From an uncultured Prevotella sp. (GTDB lineage: Bacteria > Bacteroidota > Bacteroidia > Bacteroidales > Bacteroidaceae), in NCBI GenBank assembly GCA_905236455.1, contig CAJOPT010000099.1, positions 1 through 40,367 of the forward strand: a stretch of DNA of 40,367 nt, read 5' to 3'. The notes under the pieces were generated by a model that saw only the letters and a list, made by a program, of their open reading frames with translations, made no database searches and was not told where the DNA came from. This document shows positions 1 through 9,256 of the stretch, piece after piece. Position numbers and translations under genes: made by a program. Positions within the stretch are counted from its first letter, which is position 1. Each line of letters opens with the position of its first letter.

Positions 1-21
1 CGGGAGAGTAGGTGGCCGCCC
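1..21 (+). rRNA. rrf: 5S ribosomal RNA, 3' end only (partial)
   Basis: The first bases carry the GAGAGTAGG block that is conserved in the 3' part of bacterial 5S rRNA, followed by a short GC-rich stretch (GGCCGCC) that would pair with the missing 5' end. A strong terminator follows about 15 bases later, as expected for the end of an rRNA operon. Only about 20 bases are present, so the exact 3' end and the identity rest on this short match and its context. Confidence 0.6.
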
Positions 22-35
22 TCTTTGATGAGTGT

Positions 36-85
36 GAGGCGGGTCCTGTGGTCCGGGTACGGACGCAGGATCCGTCTCTTTTTTT
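36..85 (+). terminator. Rho-independent terminator of the rRNA operon
   Basis: A long GC-rich hairpin has its left arm at 36-54 and right arm at 61-78, separated by a six-base loop. The arms pair almost throughout, with a few G-U pairs and one bulge. Seven T residues follow at 79-85. This is a textbook intrinsic terminator and ends transcription coming from the 5S gene. Confidence 0.88.
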
Positions 86-404
86 GTATGATAACTTATT
101 GTGTTCTTTTATCTAATCGATAGCATTATCATTTTTTATGTTAAATTCGTTTGCAACTGTTTGTTAAAAAGTACAACAGTGCATTTCGTAATTTGCAACG
201 TAACAGTTTACTGTTTTAAATTCTGAAATACTGAGTTTTAAATTTGTAAACATCTTGAGATGTCCGTGAATAGTGGCTGTTTGCGGACACAATTTTAGGA
301 ATGTAAATTGTATTTTTACAAATATTTTTATGTAAATGGCTGAATTTCAAACTGATATAAATCAAGAAAACCTATTAAAAATGCATAAAACCCATTTCGG
401 CCTC
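86..404. other. AT-rich intergenic spacer
   Basis: This stretch after the rRNA terminator contains no convincing gene. It is AT-rich, with scattered short repeats around TTTGTAAA and one weak inverted repeat (TGTCCG at 261-266 and CGGACA at 284-289). I recognise no tRNA, riboswitch or attachment site in it. Confidence 0.6.
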
Positions 405-435
405 TTTGTTAGTTAAAATATAGTTTGTACCTTTG
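405..435 (+). promoter_or_regulatory. Bacteroidota-type promoter upstream of the 594 gene
   Basis: TTTG at 405-408 and TACCTTTG at 428-435 (TAnnTTTG) are separated by 19 bp, which is the -33/-7 arrangement of Bacteroidota housekeeping promoters. Transcription would start near 442, leaving a leader of about 150 nt before the 594 gene. Confidence 0.6.
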
Positions 436-449
436 CACCCGATAAAAAT

Positions 450-593
450 ATGAATGTGCGCTTCCCTTGTTTCGAAGACATAATTCAAACGATAGTCAAA
501 CAGGAGCTCTTTTGTACGGTGGTAGCTTTTTCTCACGTAGGCCCGTGCATCGAACAACTCTCTATAGTATGTTCAGGCTCCATAAATTATTAA
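450..593 (+). CDS. Possible 47-residue leader ORF
   Basis: An open frame of 47 codons begins with ATG about 8 nt after the predicted transcription start. It ends in TAA immediately before the ATG of the next gene and in the same frame. The predicted peptide starts MNVRFPCFED and has no signal peptide or recognisable domain. The position is suggestive of a translated leader coupled to the 594 gene. However, the ORF is short, has several cysteines and no ribosome binding site, and a minus-strand frame is open across the same bases. It may be only an untranslated leader. Confidence 0.18.
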   Translation: MNVRFPCFEDIIQTIVKQELFCTVVAFSHVGPCIEQLSIVCSGSINY

Positions 594-1022
594 ATGATGA
601 GAAATTTTAAGTTATTTGTATTTTTAATGTTATTGAGTGTGGCTCCAATCTCGGCGAGCGCTGACGTTGCGGGCGAAGAAAACGGATTTGATTGGACTCC
701 AGTGATGGACGCTATCATCCAAGTTGAAAGCAAAGGAAACCCTATGGCTGTATGTGGTCGTTATGTGGGAGTACTTCAGATTTCTCCTATTCTCGTAAAG
801 GAATGTAACAATATTTTGAAGAGTCGTGGCAGTAGCAAGCGTTATTCCTTGTCAGACCGCTATAATGAGAAGAAGTCTCGTGAGATGTTTGTGATTATAC
901 AGTCTCAACACAATCCGATGAACAACATAGAGAAAGCTATTAGATTGTGGAACGGTGGTATAAAGTACAGTGTAGCCAAGACTCAGAAATATTTTAATAA
1001 AGTTTCAAAACACTTAAAGTAG
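594..1022 (+). CDS. Small secreted lysozyme-fold protein (transglycosylase SLT-like)
   Basis: This 142-residue protein has an N-terminal signal peptide (hydrophobic residues about 7-22, likely cleavage after SASA). The mature part resembles a minimal SLT/lysozyme-like domain. The stretch IIQVESKGNP places a candidate catalytic Glu at residue 45, followed by GVLQISP and, near the C-terminus, AIRLWNGG, which corresponds to the A..YNGG motif of lytic transglycosylases. Such enzymes cleave the glycan strand of peptidoglycan in the periplasm. The protein is short, so activity is not certain; it could bind rather than cut. The start could be either ATG of the tandem pair at 594/597. A perfect hairpin terminator lies directly downstream, so it appears to be transcribed alone. 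Confidence 0.65.
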   Translation: MMRNFKLFVFLMLLSVAPISASADVAGEENGFDWTPVMDAIIQVESKGNPMAVCGRYVGVLQISPILVKECNNILKSRGSSKRYSLSDRYNEKKSREMFVIIQSQHNPMNNIEKAIRLWNGGIKYSVAKTQKYFNKVSKHLK

Positions 1023-1035
1023 AATTATAGAATCT

Positions 1036-1070
1036 AATCGGTCATGAGAGAAATCATGACCGATTATTTT
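1036..1070 (+). terminator. Rho-independent terminator after the SLT-like gene
   Basis: A perfect 12-bp stem (1036-1047 pairing with 1054-1065) with the loop GAGAAA is followed by ATTTT. It sits 14 bases after the stop codon of the preceding gene. Confidence 0.8.
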
Positions 1071-1083
1071 AATATGTGTGGTA

Positions 1084-1800
1084 ATGAAGTCAAGAATTCT
1101 ATCTTTAATCTTTTTATCATGTTTTCTTGTGCCAGTATATGCACAGCATGTTACCTATCGTTCATCAAAGCATTATAATGAGATGGTAGCTAAATTTGAG
1201 CGTTTGCCTCGTTTAGACAGTACAGCAATCGTGATGCTTGGTAACAGTCTTACCGAGAACGGCAAAGATTGGAATAATAAGATAGAAGGAGCGCGGCATC
1301 TGGTTAACAGAGGTATTATAGGTGATGATGCCATACGCATTTACCATCGTTTGAACCAGATATGTTCCGGTCATCCCAAGGCAATTTTCTTTGAATGCGG
1401 CATCAATGACTTAAGTCATGGGTTGTCAGCATCTAAGGTGGCATCTGATGTGGAGAGGACTATTGAAGCCATTCGTCAGCAAAGTCCCGGTACCCGTTTG
1501 TATGTACAGAGTCTGTTACCGATAAATGAGGATTTTGGCAGATGGAAGTCATTGTCAGGCATGACCGATGTCGTTCCCGTGATAAATCATTTGCTTCAAG
1601 ATTATTGTAGTAAGAATGACATTACGTTTATTAATCTTTTTGACTTGATGAAATATCCTGAGAATAATAAGATGCGTGTAGAGTTATGTGCTGACGGACT
1701 TCATCTGACGAGCAAGGGATATGAAGTGTGGGCGAAGGCAATTGCTCCATACGTTCTGGAATTGGAGGGTGTGACACTACAGGAGACCACGGAAAGATAA
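1084..1800 (+). CDS. SGNH/GDSL-family hydrolase, secreted
   Basis: This 238-residue protein starts with a signal peptide (residues 1-20, cleavage after VYA). The SGNH signature blocks are in order: GNSLT with the nucleophile Ser55, an invariant-type Gly around GIIGDD (residues 77-82), GIND with Asn108, and DGLH with Asp204 and His207. These form the Ser-Asp-His triad and oxyanion hole of esterases that remove acyl groups from carbohydrates, so a periplasmic or surface sugar O-acetylesterase is the best guess; the substrate cannot be read. An in-frame GTG at 1078 would add two residues, but the ATG at 1084 gives a clean signal peptide. The upstream gene ends in a terminator, so the promoter must lie in the short gap or come from read-through. 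Confidence 0.87.
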   Translation: MKSRILSLIFLSCFLVPVYAQHVTYRSSKHYNEMVAKFERLPRLDSTAIVMLGNSLTENGKDWNNKIEGARHLVNRGIIGDDAIRIYHRLNQICSGHPKAIFFECGINDLSHGLSASKVASDVERTIEAIRQQSPGTRLYVQSLLPINEDFGRWKSLSGMTDVVPVINHLLQDYCSKNDITFINLFDLMKYPENNKMRVELCADGLHLTSKGYEVWAKAIAPYVLELEGVTLQETTER

Positions 1801-1907
1801 ATATGTATTGACACATCAGACACATCTCTTCTTTATAAAACTCGTTGGCGTATTATTATTACATATAATTTTTTTCGTAATAATTTCGTTATTTCATTTT
1901 TTTTCGT

Positions 1908-1915
1908 TTACTTTG
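1908..1915 (+). promoter_or_regulatory. Candidate -7 element upstream of tamB
   Basis: TTACTTTG differs from TAnnTTTG at one position and lies 25 bases before the tamB start, in a T-rich stretch without a clear TTTG at -33. The position fits the tamB-tamL operon promoter, but the match is imperfect. Confidence 0.35.
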
Positions 1916-1939
1916 CAAGGTAATAGAAATCCCTTGTAG

Positions 1940-4900
1940 ATGAGACGTGCATTTAAGTGGTTGGCGGTTGCGTTTTTCACACCAATACTGCTTTTTATAA
2001 TATTAACGGCATTGCTTTATTGTCCGCCAGTACAGAACTGGGCTGTAAGGCAAGTTGCCTCATACGCTTCCCGCCAGACAGGTATGGATATTTCTATTGA
2101 TAATGTCCGTTTGGCTTTCCCGTTAGATTTAGAAGTGAATGGCTTTAAGATGATTAAGCAGCCAGACACGATAGCTGACGTCCGGCGGTTGATAGCAGAT
2201 GTCTCATTACTCCCGTTGTTTCATGGACAAGTAGAGATTAATGCTCTTGAGTTGAATGATGCCAAGGTTAACACTACAGATTTTATCCCCTCAGCCAGAG
2301 TCAAAGGTAATATTGGCAGGTTGTATTTACAAAGCCGCGGTATAGATTTGAGTGCAGAGACGGTAAAAGTAAATACCGCAAGTCTTGAAAAGTCAAAAAT
2401 CGATGTAGCTCTTAATGACTCTGTTCCAGAAGACACAACAAAAAGTGAAGCCAACTGGAAAGTTGATATTGTGGATTTGTCTATTAATCAGACAGATTTT
2501 ACTCTACACATGCCAGGTGACAGCATGTCGGTTGAAACCAATATGGAAAAAGCGGTTGCCAAGAGTGCATATCTTGGCTTGAAAGACGGTGAATATAAAA
2601 TCTTACGTTTGGATTGGCAGGGCGGAGAACTGAAGTACGACCAGAACTTTGTTACCCCGGCAAATAAAGGTTTTGATGCCAGTCATATAGCATTATCAGA
2701 TGTCGGCTTTGGAATAGACTCTATAGTGGTTGCGACTCCCGACATCTCAATGAATATCCGTGCCGCCAATTTCAAAGAGAAAAGCGGTTTGAATGTAGAG
2801 TCTTTCTTCTCACATTTCCAAATGGATGAGACTAAACTTTCTCTGCCTGATTTGAAACTAAAGACACCATATACATCCCTTGCGGCTGGCTTCCAGATGG
2901 ATTTGAACACCTTTAGCTCGACGAATCCAGGAAAGCTATATGCAGATGTAGATGGTAAAATAGGAAAGCACGATATTTCAGTCTTTGCCCCTACGCTTCC
3001 AGTCGAGGTGATGAGCAAATGGCCAGACCAGCCTTTGGCACTGAAAGGTCATGCCGAGGGTAATATGCAGCATATCACCCTTAAGAATCTCCATGCCACT
3101 CTTCCTTCAGTTTTCGACATTAGTGGCACAGGGTGGGTGTCTAACCTTACTGACACAGACCATCTTCGCGCAGATTTGAAAATCAAAGGCAGAACAGACA
3201 ATCTGGATATGATTACTTCCATGTTGCCTTCTGATACCCGTAAAAAAGTCCGTATACCGCGCGGAATCGGAATAGATGGCTCGTTCAACATTAATGGTCC
3301 TAAATATGTCGCAGATTTCACGGCTTCTGAGGGAGGAGGCTCGATAAAGGTCAAAGGCGCAGTTGATATCAATACAATGGCATATAATCTTACTGCCAGC
3401 GCATCTAATCTTCAACTTCAGCATTTCCTCCCAGGAATGAGTCTTAACCCATTTTCAGGCGACATCAAAGCTCAAGGTCACGGTACCGATTTTCTTAATC
3501 CCAAAACAGGTGCAAAAATTGCTGTTAACATCAGGCAGTTCAAGTTTGGTGACTACAGACTTGATGGCATAGGGGGAGATATCAATCTGGCGAATGGTTA
3601 TCTTTGCGCTAATGTTAACAGTACCAACTCTATGTTGGGAGGGAAATTTGATGTTACAGGCAGGTTATTATCCAATATGGCAGACCTTCATATAAAAGGT
3701 CATATCAATAATGCAGACTTAAAGCAGTTGGGAGTTGTTGACAAACACTATGTGATAACCACAGATGCTGATTTGCATGTGAAGTCAGACATGAGGGAAA
3801 ACCATACGGTCGAAGGTAAGTGCCGTAATTTTGTCCTTAATGAGTATCATGGCAAGTCTTCACCTGTTATGCTGGCGAAAGGAGATTTTGACATTGAAGG
3901 AATGATGCGAGGCAAGAATATTGTAGCTCATTTTGATGGTGATATCAATCATGCCGATTTGTATGCTATAGGTATAGTAGACTCACCTTTTGGCACTTCC
4001 TTCAAAGCTAACCTTGATGCTAAAACCAATCTGAATGATGAGATTGAACTCACAGGCTGCGTGGATAACCTTTCAGTGACAGACAAAGACCATACTATAG
4101 TGTCGAATGATATTGTGCTGGATATCCTTACCCGTCAAGATACCACTCATGCCATGATTAGCAGTGGTGACTTTTACCTGAACAGTGATTTCAAGGGTGG
4201 GTACCAGAAGCTTATGAAGCAAGGACAGGGTCTGGTGAAGATTTTGCAGAAACAATATGAAGACAAACTCATCGACTATTCACTTATACGTGAAGGGTTG
4301 CCTTCCGGTCATTTGACATTTCATAGCGGGAATGACAATTTCTTTACTCATATATTGGGCAAGCAAGGATATTCTTTCCGTGATGCGGATATCAGTCTTA
4401 CCACATCAAAAGCAAATGGTTTGACAGGAACTGGTTACGTACGTGAGTTCTTAATGGTTAAAGACAGTATTCGTCTTGACAGTATCGGACTGAAACTTCG
4501 CTCTGATGGTGACGCCTTGGATTATCATGTCGGAGTGCATAATAAAAAAGATAACGAGTATCCTTTTACAGGACATCTGAAAGGTGAGCTTAATGCAGAA
4601 GGGTTAATGGCTCATGCCACGATAATTGATGGTCAAGACAAGACGGGGCTTGACATGTCGCTGAGAGCAAATATGGATGACCGTGGTTATAAGATACATG
4701 TGGTATCTGACAACTCAGTCATCGGTTACAAGCCATTCTCAGTCAATAGCGGCAATTATGTCTATATAGAAAATGACCATAGAGTTTCCGCTGACATGAA
4801 GCTGAAAGCCCCCGACGGTACTGGTTTGCAAATATATACAGAAGATGAGGATTCTACCGTATTGCAGAACATAACATTCTCTCTTCACAACTTAGAGCTG

Positions 4901-6814
4901 GCACAGTTGTTTGAGATACTTCCTTTCACGCCACAGATATCTGGCGTTCTTGACGGTGACTATCACGTTATTCAGACAGACAGGGAGCTGACCGTCTCAA
5001 GTGACATGACAGTTAAGAATCTGATATATGAGAAAGACCTTTTCGGAGATATCGGCACGCAGCTTGTTTATATGCCAAAGGAAGACGGTTCCCACTATGT
5101 TGATGCCTTAATAAGTAAAGACGGGAATGATGTCGGTTCCCTTACAGGTACCTACAACTCAGAAGGAAACGGATTCCTTGATGCTGTATTCAATTTAGAC
5201 CGTTTCCCGTTACAGTTTATTAATGGTTTTATACCAGACAAGCTGATGGGATTGCGTGGAACGGGCGATGGTAGCCTAACCGTCAAGGGACCTCTTAACA
5301 AGTTAGATATCAATGGAGAGGTGTATTTAGACTCATCTTATTTGTATAGTGAGCCTTATGGTATAGAGATGCGTTTCGCAAACGATCCGGTTCTTATAAA
5401 GAATAGTAGGTTACTCTTCGAGAATTTCGAAATGTTTGCCAATAATGACAGCCCTCTCAACATACAAGGTTATCTTGATTTCTCCAATATGGACAGAATG
5501 ATGCTTGATATCAAGATGCGTGCGCGAAATTTCCAGTTGATTGACGCAAAGGAAAATGCCCGCTCAGAAGTCTTTGGTAAAGCTTTTGTAAACTTCTTTG
5601 CTACAATGAATGGTCCGCTCAATCAATTGTCTATGCGTGGTAAACTTGACGTCCTTGGCACGACTGATATGAGTTATATATTGAAAGACTCCCCATTGAC
5701 TACCGATAATCAACTTGATGAGCTTGTCAAGTTTACGGATTTCAATGACACTATTCCGATAGCTGTAAAACGTCCTGAGTTGTCTGGATTGAATATGGAT
5801 TTGACTATAGACGTATCCAAAGGTGCGCATATTATGGCATATCTCAATTCCGAGCATTCAAACTTTATAGATTTAATGGGAGGTGGTACATTACGCATGT
5901 TATATGATACTGCTGACAAGCTTCAGTTACGTGGAAAATATACATTGAGTAATGGTGAGATGAAATATTCACTGCCGGTTATTCCACTAAAGACCTTTAC
6001 AATACAGGATGGCAGCTATATAGAATTTACTGGAAATCCGATGAATCCTACCCTAAATATTATAGCTAAAGAACGTACAAAGGCAGCCGTGTCTGGTGCA
6101 AATGGAATAGGGCGGAGTGTTGTTTTTGACTGTGGAGTTGTTATTACACGCACATTAAGCGACATGGGACTTGAGTTTACTCTTGAAGCTCCTGAAGACA
6201 TGCAATTACAGAACGAGTTAAACACAATGAGTACAGAACAGCGTGGGAAGCTGGCAGTGTCGATGCTCACTACTGGTATGTATCTTGCAGATGGAAACAC
6301 CAGTGCTTTTACAATGAACTCAGCGTTGACATCGTTCCTTAACAATGAGATAAATAACATAACCGGTAATGCCCTGCGTACACTCGACCTGTCAATTGGC
6401 TTGGATAATAGTACCGATGCTACAGGTGAGACTCATACAGACTATTCATTTAAGTTTGCCAAACGTTTCTGGAACAACCGTCTGAAGATATCAATTGGCG
6501 GTAAAGTTTCTACAGGGAATGAAGTGCAGGGACAGAATCAGTCATTCTTTGATAATGTTACTCTTGAATATCGACTTGATGACACTGCGAATAAATATGT
6601 GACTTTATTCTATCAAAACAACTCATACGACTGGTTGGAAGGATATACACAAAAATATGGCGGTGGTTTTATTTGGCGCCGATCATTACAAAGCTTCAAA
6701 GACATATTCAGCTTTAAGAGTGAGGACAGATATCAGTTGCCACCAGTGAGACAGGATGATTCATTGAGAGTGCGACCTGTACTTGTGGAAGTAAAGAAAG
6801 ATTCGTTAAATTAA
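1940..6814 (+). CDS. tamB: Translocation and assembly module protein TamB (DUF490/AsmA-like)
   Basis: This very long protein (1624 residues) has a single N-terminal membrane anchor (about residues 10-32) and then over 1500 residues of repetitive beta-rich sequence, the hallmark of TamB/AsmA-like proteins. The C-terminal DUF490 region is recognisable from roughly residue 1250 onward, with the stretch LSNGEMKYSLPVIPLKTF and a closing KFAKRFWNNRLKISIGGKV segment. TamB is anchored in the inner membrane and spans the periplasm as a hydrophobic groove. With its outer-membrane partner it helps insert outer-membrane proteins, and related proteins carry phospholipids. The partner gene follows after 22 bases, so the two are almost certainly one operon. 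Confidence 0.92.
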   Translation: MRRAFKWLAVAFFTPILLFIILTALLYCPPVQNWAVRQVASYASRQTGMDISIDNVRLAFPLDLEVNGFKMIKQPDTIADVRRLIADVSLLPLFHGQVEINALELNDAKVNTTDFIPSARVKGNIGRLYLQSRGIDLSAETVKVNTASLEKSKIDVALNDSVPEDTTKSEANWKVDIVDLSINQTDFTLHMPGDSMSVETNMEKAVAKSAYLGLKDGEYKILRLDWQGGELKYDQNFVTPANKGFDASHIALSDVGFGIDSIVVATPDISMNIRAANFKEKSGLNVESFFSHFQMDETKLSLPDLKLKTPYTSLAAGFQMDLNTFSSTNPGKLYADVDGKIGKHDISVFAPTLPVEVMSKWPDQPLALKGHAEGNMQHITLKNLHATLPSVFDISGTGWVSNLTDTDHLRADLKIKGRTDNLDMITSMLPSDTRKKVRIPRGIGIDGSFNINGPKYVADFTASEGGGSIKVKGAVDINTMAYNLTASASNLQLQHFLPGMSLNPFSGDIKAQGHGTDFLNPKTGAKIAVNIRQFKFGDYRLDGIGGDINLANGYLCANVNSTNSMLGGKFDVTGRLLSNMADLHIKGHINNADLKQLGVVDKHYVITTDADLHVKSDMRENHTVEGKCRNFVLNEYHGKSSPVMLAKGDFDIEGMMRGKNIVAHFDGDINHADLYAIGIVDSPFGTSFKANLDAKTNLNDEIELTGCVDNLSVTDKDHTIVSNDIVLDILTRQDTTHAMISSGDFYLNSDFKGGYQKLMKQGQGLVKILQKQYEDKLIDYSLIREGLPSGHLTFHSGNDNFFTHILGKQGYSFRDADISLTTSKANGLTGTGYVREFLMVKDSIRLDSIGLKLRSDGDALDYHVGVHNKKDNEYPFTGHLKGELNAEGLMAHATIIDGQDKTGLDMSLRANMDDRGYKIHVVSDNSVIGYKPFSVNSGNYVYIENDHRVSADMKLKAPDGTGLQIYTEDEDSTVLQNITFSLHNLELAQLFEILPFTPQISGVLDGDYHVIQTDRELTVSSDMTVKNLIYEKDLFGDIGTQLVYMPKEDGSHYVDALISKDGNDVGSLTGTYNSEGNGFLDAVFNLDRFPLQFINGFIPDKLMGLRGTGDGSLTVKGPLNKLDINGEVYLDSSYLYSEPYGIEMRFANDPVLIKNSRLLFENFEMFANNDSPLNIQGYLDFSNMDRMMLDIKMRARNFQLIDAKENARSEVFGKAFVNFFATMNGPLNQLSMRGKLDVLGTTDMSYILKDSPLTTDNQLDELVKFTDFNDTIPIAVKRPELSGLNMDLTIDVSKGAHIMAYLNSEHSNFIDLMGGGTLRMLYDTADKLQLRGKYTLSNGEMKYSLPVIPLKTFTIQDGSYIEFTGNPMNPTLNIIAKERTKAAVSGANGIGRSVVFDCGVVITRTLSDMGLEFTLEAPEDMQLQNELNTMSTEQRGKLAVSMLTTGMYLADGNTSAFTMNSALTSFLNNEINNITGNALRTLDLSIGLDNSTDATGETHTDYSFKFAKRFWNNRLKISIGGKVSTGNEVQGQNQSFFDNVTLEYRLDDTANKYVTLFYQNNSYDWLEGYTQKYGGGFIWRRSLQSFKDIFSFKSEDRYQLPPVRQDDSLRVRPVLVEVKKDSLN

Positions 6815-6836
6815 AACTGAATTGATAATTTGTAAA

Positions 6837-9245
6837 ATGAAGAGAATCAGTTATATATACATATTAGTGATATTCTTATCGTCATGTTCTTCAACTAAGA
6901 ATATTCCTGATGATGACCAGTTGTTCGTAGGTCTCACAGGTATTGAGTTTAAGAACTATGAGAAGAACAAGAATGCGTCTTCTACACAGGAGGAGATTGA
7001 AGCTGCATTGGCAACAAAGCCCAATGGCTCACTCTTTGGTAGTAGTAAGTATCGTAATCCTTTTTCTTATGGTTTATGGATATGGAACTCATTCTCGCAG
7101 AAAGAAGGAAAGTTTGCGAAATGGCTTACCAAAAGCTTTGGCAAACAACCTGTTTTGATGAGTAATGTTAACCCGGCTCTTCGTGCTTCTGTCGCAAAGT
7201 CTGTCCTAAAGAACCATGGTTATTTCCATGGTGCGGTGGATTACAAGACATATACGATGAAAAATCCTAAGAAAGGAAAGATAGGATATACAGTTGATAT
7301 GGGACAGCTTTGTTTGCTTGACAGCATTTCATATATAGGTTATCCTGCCTATGCCGATAGTCTGATTGCCGCAACTCTTCCAGATGCGGAAATACATAGA
7401 GGCGATGCCTTTACTACAGCATCGTTAGATGCGGAGCGTAACAGAGTGTCTGAGCTGTTTAGGAATAATGGATATTATTTTTATCAGCCAAACTATTCAA
7501 CTTTTCTTGCCGACACATTGTCCGTACCAGGTAAAGCCCAGATTCGTTTGCAGCAAGTCGATGACATACCTGAAGATGCTGTTAAGCAGTGGAGGATAGG
7601 AAAGATAGATATAAGCATGAGAAAGTCATTTATGGAAGAGTTGTCAGACAGTTTTGCCCGTGGCTCTTTCAAGATACACTTCAATGGTGACAAGCCACCT
7701 CTTCGTCCCCGTGTGTTATTGGGTAGTATGCGACTACGTCCACGACGGCTTTTCAGTTATGACAATTACCAGGAGACTATAAGCAAGATAAATGCCATGG
7801 GGCTCTTCAGTATGGTTGATTACAAGTTCACGCCAAGGGTAGAAGTGACCGATACCACAACTAATAACTATCTTGACCTCACGCTAAACTGTGTTCTTGA
7901 CCGTCCTTACGATTTCTATATCGAAACGAATTTCAATAGTAGGACCACAGGTCGTATTGGACCAGAGTTGAAGACCGGTGTAACACGTCGTAACCTTTTT
8001 AAAGGTGGTGAAAAACTTGACGTTAACCTTCATGGCTCATACGAATGGATGTCTAAGAGTAACAGTACAAGCGGTAGCACGTATGAATATGGTATGGATG
8101 CCTCTATAGAGTTTCCGCGTATCGTGGCTCCTTTCTTTGGCGGAAACCGTGTCTCACGTAATGCTGATGGCACTCGCCGGAGGTTACGTCGTCGCAGGTT
8201 CTATAACACCCCGACGACTATAGCAAAGTTCTCAACAGATATTATACGTCGTCCAGACTATTATAAGATGCATATAGTTTCAGGAGAATGGACATATCGT
8301 TGGATGACTTCAGCCTCAAGCAGACATGAATTCTCTCCATTGACAGTTAAGTATCAGTTTATGAACACTGTTACAGATAATTTTATGGCACTGATGCTTG
8401 AGAATCCGTTTTTATTAGCAAGTATGGAAGATGTATGTATTCCTAAAATGCGTTATACTTATACCTATAGTAGTCCGAAGACAAAGCGGAATCCAGTTAG
8501 ATGGGAGACCACTATAGAGGAGGCCGGCAATATACTTTCTTTAGGATATATGGCAGCAGGTAAATCATGGTCGGAGAAAGACAAGGAACTTTTCAAGAAT
8601 CCTTATTCACAATATGTGCGATTAGAGACCGACTTCACTAAGACATGGCAGCTTGGTTTGAACTCTCAGCTTGCCGCACATGTCAATGCTGGTGCAATGT
8701 GGACATACGGTAATAGCATGTATGGTACGTTTTCAGAGGCGTTTTATGTAGGTGGAGCTAACAGTATTCGCGCCTTTCCAATTCGCAGTATCGGTCCTGG
8801 CGCCTTGTCTGATAGTGAAATTGAAAAAGCTTTCTCCAGCACGGACCGGCAGCTTATTTACCTTATTCGTAATGGTGATGTGAAATTTGTTGGCAATCTG
8901 GAATACCGCCATCGTTTATTCGGTAATCTTCATGGTGCATTATTCCTTGATTGTGGAAACGTATGGAACATGCGAGATACCTCTCTTTCTGGTGATCTCG
9001 GGGAGACAGAAGAAGAATTTAAAGAATTAAATATAGATGATACTTTTCATCTTAATAAATTCTTTAAACAGCTTGCCGTCGGAACAGGTATAGGCATCCG
9101 TTATGATTTAGAATTCCTTATTCTACGTCTTGATTGGGGTATAGGACTCCATCTTCCATATGAAACAGGAAAAAGCGGATTCTATAATATGCCAAGCTTT
9201 AAGGACTCGCATACGCTCCATTTTGCCATTGGACTTCCATTCTGA
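6837..9245 (+). CDS. tamL: TamL: lipid-modified TamA/BamA-family outer-membrane protein
   Basis: This protein of about 802 residues carries a lipoprotein signal with lipobox FLSSC, lipidated at Cys17. The periplasmic part contains POTRA-like segments (for example around GDAFTTASLDAERNRVSELFRNNGYYFY). The C-terminal half is an Omp85/BamA-type barrel, including GGANSIRAFPIRSIGPG (resembling the conserved VRGF/Y segment), FLDCGNVW and a final aromatic residue in HFAIGLPF. Lipidated TamA homologues paired with TamB are known in Bacteroidota as TamL. An in-frame TTG at 6822 would extend the protein by five residues, but ATG 6837 gives the proper lipoprotein signal. It converges on the next gene with an 11-base gap. 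Confidence 0.88.
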   Translation: MKRISYIYILVIFLSSCSSTKNIPDDDQLFVGLTGIEFKNYEKNKNASSTQEEIEAALATKPNGSLFGSSKYRNPFSYGLWIWNSFSQKEGKFAKWLTKSFGKQPVLMSNVNPALRASVAKSVLKNHGYFHGAVDYKTYTMKNPKKGKIGYTVDMGQLCLLDSISYIGYPAYADSLIAATLPDAEIHRGDAFTTASLDAERNRVSELFRNNGYYFYQPNYSTFLADTLSVPGKAQIRLQQVDDIPEDAVKQWRIGKIDISMRKSFMEELSDSFARGSFKIHFNGDKPPLRPRVLLGSMRLRPRRLFSYDNYQETISKINAMGLFSMVDYKFTPRVEVTDTTTNNYLDLTLNCVLDRPYDFYIETNFNSRTTGRIGPELKTGVTRRNLFKGGEKLDVNLHGSYEWMSKSNSTSGSTYEYGMDASIEFPRIVAPFFGGNRVSRNADGTRRRLRRRRFYNTPTTIAKFSTDIIRRPDYYKMHIVSGEWTYRWMTSASSRHEFSPLTVKYQFMNTVTDNFMALMLENPFLLASMEDVCIPKMRYTYTYSSPKTKRNPVRWETTIEEAGNILSLGYMAAGKSWSEKDKELFKNPYSQYVRLETDFTKTWQLGLNSQLAAHVNAGAMWTYGNSMYGTFSEAFYVGGANSIRAFPIRSIGPGALSDSEIEKAFSSTDRQLIYLIRNGDVKFVGNLEYRHRLFGNLHGALFLDCGNVWNMRDTSLSGDLGETEEEFKELNIDDTFHLNKFFKQLAVGTGIGIRYDLEFLILRLDWGIGLHLPYETGKSGFYNMPSFKDSHTLHFAIGLPF

Positions 9246-9256
9246 AAGTTCTCCGT

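Noticed and set aside
375..557. Minus-strand 60-residue ORF
   Set aside because: It crosses a well-formed plus-strand promoter, has no signal or domain and no promoter of its own.
442..593. Structured RNA (such as 6S RNA or a riboswitch) in the leader
   Set aside because: No long-range pairing or known consensus could be recognised; kept only as a leader of unknown role.
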